Shown: piece after piece, positions 18,308-64,000 of the stretch | How the letters are laid out: each line of letters starts with the position of its first letter | Position numbering within the stretch: the first letter of the stretch is position 1 | Source: Amorphochlora amoebiformis | Lineage: Eukaryota; Cercozoa; Chlorarachniophyceae | Assembly: GCA_054601695.1 (NCBI GenBank) | Contig: BAAHQB010000154.1 | Span: 310,001 to 374,000 of the forward strand | Direction of reading: 5' to 3' | Length of the DNA stretch: 64,000 nt | Position numbers and translations under genes: made by a program | The notes under the pieces: model-generated | Seen by the model: only the letters and a program-made list of their open reading frames with translations | What the model was told of the DNA's origin: nothing | Databases searched by the model: none

Positions 18308-18653
18308 GATAGGGCGACAAGAGAAGGAAAGGAGGAAAAGAGGAGGAGATCGGAATGAACTAGTATGTTGAACGTCTTCCGAAAGGCTAAGCTCACGACC
18401 AGCTATCCCATTCTTGGTCCACGTGTCAGAAATCGGACAATAATCAGCATATCTCATATTAATATCTCCAACATATAACAGTTGAATATACAATATATTA
18501 GAAGAAAATATACGGCATATAACTCTTTGTAATATTCTCATCGTAATTTCTCGCGCAGCCTTCTCGCTGAATCCCCAGGATTGAGGTGACCACGAGCTCG
18601 GAATATCCTGCTCCTTGAGGAAGCAACGACCGTCAGACGAGATTCGACCCGCC
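18308..18653. promoter_or_regulatory. head-to-head promoter region of the PPC giant gene and its - neighbour
   Basis: 346 bp between the two proposed start codons, without microsatellites. A pyrimidine-rich strand lies directly upstream of the - gene start. No named motif was seen. Confidence 0.4.
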
Positions 18654-51534
<32,881 letters not shown>

Positions 51535-51917
51535 ACAAATGCATCATATCTAATAAAACACCCTAGAAAGGTATTATCCAATAAACACCCAAGAAGGCTA
51601 TCAACAAATGCTTCATATCAAATAAAACACCCTACTGAGGTCTTATCCAATAAAACACCCAAGAAAGCTATCAACAAATGCATCATATCCGATAAAACAC
51701 CCTAATAAGGTATTATCTAATAAAACACCCAAGAAATCTATCAACAAATGGATTATATATATAATAAAACACCCTAGAAAGATATCAACAAATGCATTAT
51801 ATATAATAAAAAACCCTAGAAAGGTGTCAACAAATACGTCATATACAATAAAACACCCTGGAAAGGTATCAACAAATGCATTATATATAATAAAACACCT
51901 CAACAAATACATCATAT

Positions 51918-51925
<8 letters not shown>
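51535..51925 (+). repeat. 3' UTR tandem repeat carrying multiple AATAAA signals
   Basis: Directly after the stop codon. Units of about 46-70 bp contain ACAAATGCATCATATC, then AATAAAACACCC and AGAAAGGTATCA. Nearly every unit carries AATAAA, so the canonical poly(A) hexamer appears around ten times in 380 bp. Confidence 0.8.
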
Positions 51926-51957
<32 letters not shown>

Positions 51958-52045
51958 ACGCGTAAACAGATTATATAAATAAATATATATATATATATAT
52001 CTATCTATATATATATATATATATATGTATGTATATATTGTACAA

Positions 52046-52092
<47 letters not shown>

Positions 52093-52188
52093 CTCATAAA
52101 GTATATATGTGATTTACATATATTTAATATTATTTGCATGCATATGAATGCATTTGTATATGTTATGAAAACTATATATACATACATG

Positions 52189-52227
<39 letters not shown>

Positions 52228-52426
52228 TGTGATATATGCACATATATATATACACGTATATATGTGTATATGTATAGAGATGTATATAATTATATGTAAT
52301 ATGTATATATAAACACGCGTAAACAGATTATATTTGTATATATACATATATATATATATACGTATATATATATATATATACACATATATATATGTATAAT
52401 GTATATGTGTATATATTGTACATGTT

Positions 52427-52461
<35 letters not shown>

Positions 52462-52600
52462 TCATAAAAGCATATATGTGATTTACATATATTTCATTTT
52501 ATTGCATGCATATGAATGCATTTGAATATGTTATAAAAACTATATGTACATGTACACATCTATATACACATATATACGCGTACATATGTACACATATATA

Positions 52601-52667
<67 letters not shown>

Positions 52668-52698
52668 ATATATATAGAGATGTATATATTTATATGTA

Positions 52699-52732
<34 letters not shown>

Positions 52733-52823
52733 TATATGTATATATTATACATATGTAATCTACACATCTAAATAAATTATATATATACGTATATAAATAT
52801 AAATATATATGTATACGTAAATG

Positions 52824-52861
<38 letters not shown>

Positions 52862-52911
52862 CTGTGTACTTTATACATGTATGTAACATACTTCGTGCTT
52901 TGTGTTCGTAG
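51926..52911. repeat. (AT)n with a duplicated ~240-bp block
   Basis: Two related blocks, 51950-52190 and 52310-52545. Both contain AACACGCGTAAACAGATTAT, then ACTCATAAA, ATATATGTGATTTACATATA, TGCATGCATATGAATGCATT and TATGTTAT. (AT)n lies between them. Confidence 0.75.
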
Positions 52912-53025
52912 GAGTTTGAAGAGTTAGCCAAGATGGAATATAAGCGTTCTAGATGTGTGCGAAGCCATTTAAAATGGTTTCGCCTTTGGCATAAATACGA
53001 TAAAGTGTTGTACCAATTATATTAA
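52912..53025 (+). CDS. possible alternative last exon of the giant gene, or start of nothing
   Basis: After the acceptor GTGTTCGTAG the sequence is open in phase 0 for 37 codons ([10 protein letters not shown], then [13 protein letters not shown]) and ends in TAA. Composition is exon-like. Splicing from exon 44 (51302, phase 0) directly to this exon would replace the tail [11 protein letters not shown] with a basic, aromatic one. Exon 45 already has a good stop, so this could also be a relic. No transcript evidence is available. Confidence 0.3.
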   Translation, partial: EFEELAKMEYKRSRCVRSHLKWFRLWHKYDKVLYQLY

Positions 53026-53485
53026 TCTAGTTAATAGATGGACTCACTAGACTCAGGCGATGCAATCCTCTATTGACTAGATTGACTATGCATGTACTAT
53101 GAGTAACAAGAGTCAACAGTGATTGAAGTTTTCGCGAAACTGTAGCTCTAGTATTCTCTAGTTCAAGTATTATGACGGATGTAATTAAACGGTACTTAGG
53201 GTACCTACTAGACCTAGTATCTAGAGTATACATTTAAATAGTTTAACTCTTAATCATTGACTAGTAACTAGAGTAATCTGTGCTCGTTTACTATATATTA
53301 TCTAGATTATCCTGGTATCATTATCTTGATCTGTAGACGACTAGCCTAGAAGCTAGCAGACACCTACTGGATTAAGTGGATATCGATAGCGATTAACTAG
53401 ATTTGAAACAACTTTAGAAACGTTATGTCTGTCATGCAGTGACTAGAATGACCTATTAAGTGCCAGCACCAGACTAAGAGACTAT
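53026..53485. other. CTAG-rich non-coding block between convergent genes
   Basis: About 18 CTAG tetramers in 450 bp, for example in CTACTAGACCTAGTATCTAG and CGACTAGCCTAGAAGCTAGC. It lies between the 3' ends of the giant gene (+) and NUP93 (-). No open frame. Confidence 0.7.
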
Positions 53486-53489
53486 CGGA

Positions 53490-59515
<6,026 letters not shown>

Positions 59516-59804
59516 AATTTAATTTTTTAATATTTCTTCGATTCCAGGAGAAAGTTGTCTGTCCATTCCCCTCAAATATGAAGCCCTTGATAATGCAACA
59601 AATACGAACAAAAGATCCATTTCGTTAATAGAATATAAATTTCAATTCCATTCGTATAACGTTGTTCTTGTGCTTTATTTATACTAACGACATTGCATAT
59701 AGCAATGCTTTGCTAAAAAATAGTTCTACGCATCTCACGCATACAACACTCCCATAATATTATTATCGCATAATTATCCAAATCTTGACGACACCCACAA
59801 CGAG
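59516..59804. promoter_or_regulatory. head-to-head promoter region of NUP93 and the 59805 gene
   Basis: 289 bp between divergent start codons, AT-rich but without (AT)n microsatellite. No named motif was found. Confidence 0.45.
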
Positions 59805-60649
59805 ATGGCTGCAACCATGAACACACAGCTCTCTGCATTTAGATCCTCCTCTAAGTCGACGCTCGGCGATATCTCGCTGCATCAAACGAAAATCACACGT
59901 AAGTGGGCTTCCCAACCGCGACTTGCTTTGAGCGGTCAAAAAAATTTCTAAATTCACCCTGTAATCGCTAAGGAACTGGCCGAAACCATGTGAAGATTGC
60001 GATCGGGCCCATGGGATCAACCAACTGCAGGCGTAAAACTACTGGAAAGAGGAGAGTTTCCATGAGAAGACCAACCGTAGGGTACCAGGGCAAGCATCTG
60101 TCTCTCACATGCCCCAAATTCAAGGTACTATTCGGGGTATGTGGCCAGAGGACCCAAGTTCAGACGCTCATCCGTGTCCACCGCCTTCTGCGCTCAAACT
60201 GTCAGAAAGATAAGCTCAAGCTCAAGCCCAAGTCTGATAGTCACCGGACGTCCAAGACCAAGATTTTTATGTCTGACAAGGCTTCGCATTTTCTTGAGAC
60301 AGACCCGATCATCGGCAAGATAGCTCCATCCGAACCTACTGATCCTGTCAGTCCGCTCGCGACGGATTCAGCCATCAAACTGCCCAACTCGTTCATGGAT
60401 CCACATAAGGGCTTGATCACAGTAGAGTCAGACAACTCCAAGCTAGACACCGAAAATGATATGGAGAGAACATCAGCCAGCTTTTTGTTGCCGTCGCTGA
60501 TGTGTGGTGGCAGCGAGAGTTCTGGTCTAAGTTTTGACTCACCATCCGAAAGACTTATGATGCCATTGGCCACCTCCAGCCCAACGGATCACAGACTGCT
60601 AGAGGATACACTTCCTGATTTCCACATGCTGATCGACATGCTGGAGTGA
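59805..60649 (+). CDS. unidentified basic, Ser/Pro-rich protein (2 exons, 256 aa)
   Basis: Exon 1 59805-59898 starts MAATMNTQLSAF and has donor GTAAGT. The short intron (74 bp, no microsatellite) ends in CGCTAAG, and exon 2 is 59973-60649. Phase agrees (1 to 1). The N-terminal half is basic: KTTGKRRVSMRRPTVGYQGK, LTCPKFK and later CQKDKLKLKPKSDSHRTSK. The C-terminal half is Ser/Pro/Asp-rich. It ends in an acidic-hydrophobic helix LLEDTLPDFHMLIDMLE that resembles activation-domain or partner-docking helices. This layout (basic N-terminus, disordered middle, acidic hydrophobic end) could suit a nuclear regulator, but no domain is recognised. Confidence 0.7.
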
Positions 60650-61213
60650 AGAGTACGAAATTTCACGAAATTTCACGCTACCGCTTTTTTTTTTTTTCCG
60701 TATTGGTAATGATGAGCATGACGCGTCAAACGTTTAGTCTACTTTTTATTTATTATCTGCCTTACACGACTGTCTCAACCTCTCCTTGCTCAGCGTGGGA
60801 GTGGCTTCAGTCGATTCTGATGCTACGATCACCTCAGAATCGAGAAGCGAGTGGGGTGACAGCTGCTCTTATACTGAGTAGAACAACTCTATAAGTTTTC
60901 GGATTCGAGTAGAAAGCGAAAGCTGTTGCATTGCATGCATTAGAAACGAGCAGATAAGGAGAGACTAGTAGTTTTTTTTTTATTATTTTTGAGTTTTGGT
61001 TATGATATGATTTTCGTCAGATAGTATACTTGTTTCTGTATTTTTGTCTCTTTTTGCATTTTGTTCCGAGTTCACACGCTTTTTGTATTGATTATTTTTA
61101 TCTCGTTTTTTTTTCCAGTCCAGAGCAGAAAAAATAAGATTTTTGTTGAGTGTTCTTTTTTTTTTCAATTCTAGATTTTTCTACAGAAAAACACTTAAGT
61201 TTACATATGTACA

Positions 61214-61269
<56 letters not shown>

Positions 61270-61879
61270 ATATATATATATGTGTAAAATATATATATGA
61301 ATATATATAATTATGTTTACATACCCACATATACATACATACAATATATATTTATATTGGTACATTTTTAAATTTGAGAACTACACGATACTCCTTACGA
61401 GCTGAACACATACATTTCGACAGTGGGGGTTAATTCCCTCTCTTCTACCCTTTCTTGTACTCCACAGTTTTGACCCTGGGAGCCTTGGAGAAGAGAGTAT
61501 TTTTCCCCTCAAATAACACTAAGGTCCAGCCCAAAACGCTCACGTCTACTCTCCCTCCACTTTTTAACCTTCTGTCTAACACGCAAGCGATATTCACGAG
61601 TTAGATCATTCTACACGGTTCAACAACCCATTATAACATCGTCTTAAAGTTCCTGAGGTCTTTGAGGTTTCCTCTCTGACCTGTCTGAGTCACGAGCCCT
61701 TCCAGCTTCCACTTCAGTGCCCATGGAGACGTCAGCCCTGCATTCTTTGGTAACCAGTTGAAAATTAGGTCAAATTTAAAGATTTCCTTTTTGTTTTCTA
61801 GACAGCTGGCACCTAGTTTTTTTTTTCCTTGTACAAATTGAAAAACGATAAAGGTCAACGTCGAGTTTGAATTCATGTA
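60650..61879. other. 3' flank with T-runs; weak ORF only
   Basis: T-rich 3' flank (60650-61200), an (AT)n patch (61215-61280) and a unique stretch 61370-61880. The latter holds an 81-codon minus-strand ORF (61631-61876) with no recognisable motif or splice context. I do not call it a gene. Confidence 0.4.
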
Positions 61880-62062
61880 AAATTAGCCTGGCATATATGT
61901 ACGTATGTATGTACTCGATGTACGTAAATTATATACTAGAGCTAGAACTAGTAGAAATATTTTATTAAAACTATAGAACAGATACTACCTACCAGCAATT
62001 TGGGGCATTGCTATTTACTAGTGTATACTAGTATACATATACATATATATACATACATACAC

Positions 62063-62120
<58 letters not shown>

Positions 62121-63173
62121 ATATATATATATATGTGTATGTATGTATCATAACACATCGATATGTCATCATACGTATAATCATGAGTATTACTAATTTT
62201 ACGTATAATATGTATCATCATGGTACTTAGGTCTATAATGAGATTATAGGTAACCGTATACGTACATGTAGCAAGCCTGGCTACCTTCTATGTCACAAGC
62301 CCGGTACGCACAAGCTACCATATACCATGTAATATAAGATTGATAGTATACAGTACGTACGTATACGTTGCACTGTATAGTTTTATATCCGATAGTGCCA
62401 TCATGATCATCGGATCTATAGACTGCACACTGAATCAATGTCCTTACATGCGTAGTAATGTTTTTTTCCGCGTGATCACCACGTATACGTACGTATACGT
62501 AAAAACTATGAATACCATATCGTTAATTTAGATTCCCACATAGAACTTGATTTTCCAGCACGTTTTACACGTTCGTACGTATCATACTGACTCGGATCAT
62601 GGCGAAATTATTGTCTAAGATCGACGTCGGATGTCATAGTATTTATGCTACGATTTATATATTGACTGTTCAAATCATTATCTAATAATTGTCGGCAACC
62701 ACATTATACGTACTAATCATAATCTACATAATCTAGATAATGTACTAGATCTAGTATGTGTACAGTGTATGTACTACGTACGTACGCATTAATATTGCAT
62801 TCACATGATCGTTAGTCCTAGACTCGAATATGCCATTCAACGGTACTAGTAGTGGAATACAATACAATGCGTATACGTCTAGTACGCACTTCGACCATTC
62901 GTGTATGATCACGAGACCAGTTACAAATATAATTAATTATACTACTATACATCAAAGTCTAGTTAGTTAGAGGTCAGTATTTTACGACTATTAGGCCTAT
63001 TTAGACTCAATAAGTATAACAAGTAAAAACGTGCAGGTCTTGGACATCATATCATGATCACAGAGACATACGCATGCTCTTGTAATTTAGGATGTATGCA
63101 CATTTTAATGCGATACTAACAGTGTCGACATTTTAATGCTGATAACGGGGGGGGGGTATCCTCCTAGAATTAG
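61880..63173. other. CTAG- and TACGTA-rich non-coding block between convergent genes
   Basis: Frequent CTAG (TACTAGAGCTAGAACTAGTA, AATCTAGATAATGTACTAGA) and many TACGTA/GTATAC palindromes. A short (AT)n lies at 62040-62110. No gene. It sits between the 59805 gene (+) and the partial - gene at 63174. Confidence 0.65.
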
Positions 63174-63397
63174 TTAGCTACTCGGCATGGTTCCTGTTCC
63201 CATTCCTTGTCCGGTTCGCATCATGCGTTCCATTGCTTCGACCATTTCCTTCATGTTCCAACCCAGCGGAAGACCTTCGAAGATTCAATAATACTTATGA
63301 AAACATTCAATAAATATAGAGATATTTGCAATGATATATTATGTGTATGTATATATATTATATATATGTATCTATATATATATATGTATCTATATAT

Positions 63398-63448
<51 letters not shown>

Positions 63449-63455
63449 ATATGTA

Positions 63456-63488
<33 letters not shown>

Positions 63489-63508
63489 GTTTATGATATA
63501 ATATAATA

Positions 63509-63555
<47 letters not shown>

Positions 63556-63619
63556 TACATTCGTGTATAAACAAACCTGGGTTCGCAGTCGACTCCTGTG
63601 ACCCTTTATTTAACCCTTC
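63174..63619 (-). CDS. last two exons of an unidentified gene (partial)
   Basis: Exon 63577-63619 ([14 protein letters not shown]) and terminal exon 63174-63274 ([18 protein letters not shown], then [11 protein letters not shown] and a stop). The AG acceptors and the GTTTGT donor agree in phase 1. The intron between them is (AT)n. The C-terminus is Met/Gly-rich. Upstream exons lie beyond the right edge. Family not recognised. Confidence 0.6.
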
Positions 63620-63641
63620 CTACCAATATTCACATATAATA

Positions 63642-63679
<38 letters not shown>

Positions 63680-63770
63680 AATATATATACCCATGCATAT
63701 GAGGATCTGAATGTATAAGTGCATATACATTTATGTGTTTATGCATATATATTCATATAAATGTATGCGT

Positions 63771-63817
<47 letters not shown>

Positions 63818-63847
63818 GCATATATATATATTCATATAAATGTATGC

Positions 63848-63904
<57 letters not shown>

Positions 63905-64000
63905 CATATATATATATATATATATTACATATACATGCATACACACACACACACACCATATATATATATATATATAAATATAAAATATATTATATATATG
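63620..64000. repeat. (AT)n with duplicated TATTCATATAAATGTATGCR unit
   Basis: (AT)n, with GCATATATATTCATATAAAT and GTATGCGTATACATAC present twice (63745 and 63820). No exon is seen. Confidence 0.75.

Noticed and set aside
61631-61876. 81-codon minus-strand ORF
   Set aside because: No recognisable motif, no convincing acceptor or neighbour exon, and compositionally like the surrounding non-coding DNA.

Overview
This is nuclear DNA of an intron-rich eukaryote, most likely a non-metazoan protist. The evidence is a VIT1/CCC1-type iron transporter, an ARL8-type small GTPase, a NUP93/Nic96 nucleoporin and many short GT-AG introns. I cannot name the lineage. Exons have balanced composition. Introns and intergenic DNA are filled with (AT)n microsatellites, so most long open frames of alternating Tyr/Ile are artefacts. 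The gene models below come from splice sites and reading phase read by eye; phase closes across every junction of the four best models.

Layout, left to right. (1) The last exon of a + gene ends at 1131. (2) A CTAG-rich non-coding block (1140-1735 and 6791-6960) is interrupted by a 5.05-kb DNA transposon with ~30-bp terminal inverted repeats. It carries two divergent genes: a 4-exon candidate transposase of 866 aa and a small accessory gene. (3) ARL8 (-, 8 exons, 6969-10339) is head-to-head with an intronless VIT-family transporter (+, 10496-11332). (4) An unidentified gene (-, about 14905-18307) is head-to-head with a giant gene (+, 18654-51534). That gene has 45 exons and encodes 2,632 aa: a signal peptide, about twenty tandem PPC-like beta repeats with a G-D-P-D-L-Y core, one transmembrane helix and a 65-aa tail. 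(5) NUP93/Nic96 (-, 9 exons, 53490-59515, 878 aa) is head-to-head with an unidentified two-exon gene (+, 59805-60649). (6) The last two exons of another - gene lie at 63174-63619.

Two large-scale patterns stand out. Host genes alternate strictly + - + - + - + -. Each tail-to-tail junction holds a non-coding block dense in CTAG, which places TAG stops on both strands; head-to-head promoters do not. Second, many introns contain extra copies of half of a neighbouring exon, with its donor or acceptor site, separated by (AT)n. These look like duplications with breakpoints in the microsatellite and give arrays of decoy exon fragments.

The genes do not form an obvious pathway. ARL8 (lysosome/vacuole trafficking) and VIT (vacuolar iron import) share a promoter region and could both serve the vacuole, but that is inference. 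The giant PPC protein looks like a cell-surface or endomembrane adhesion/receptor-like protein.
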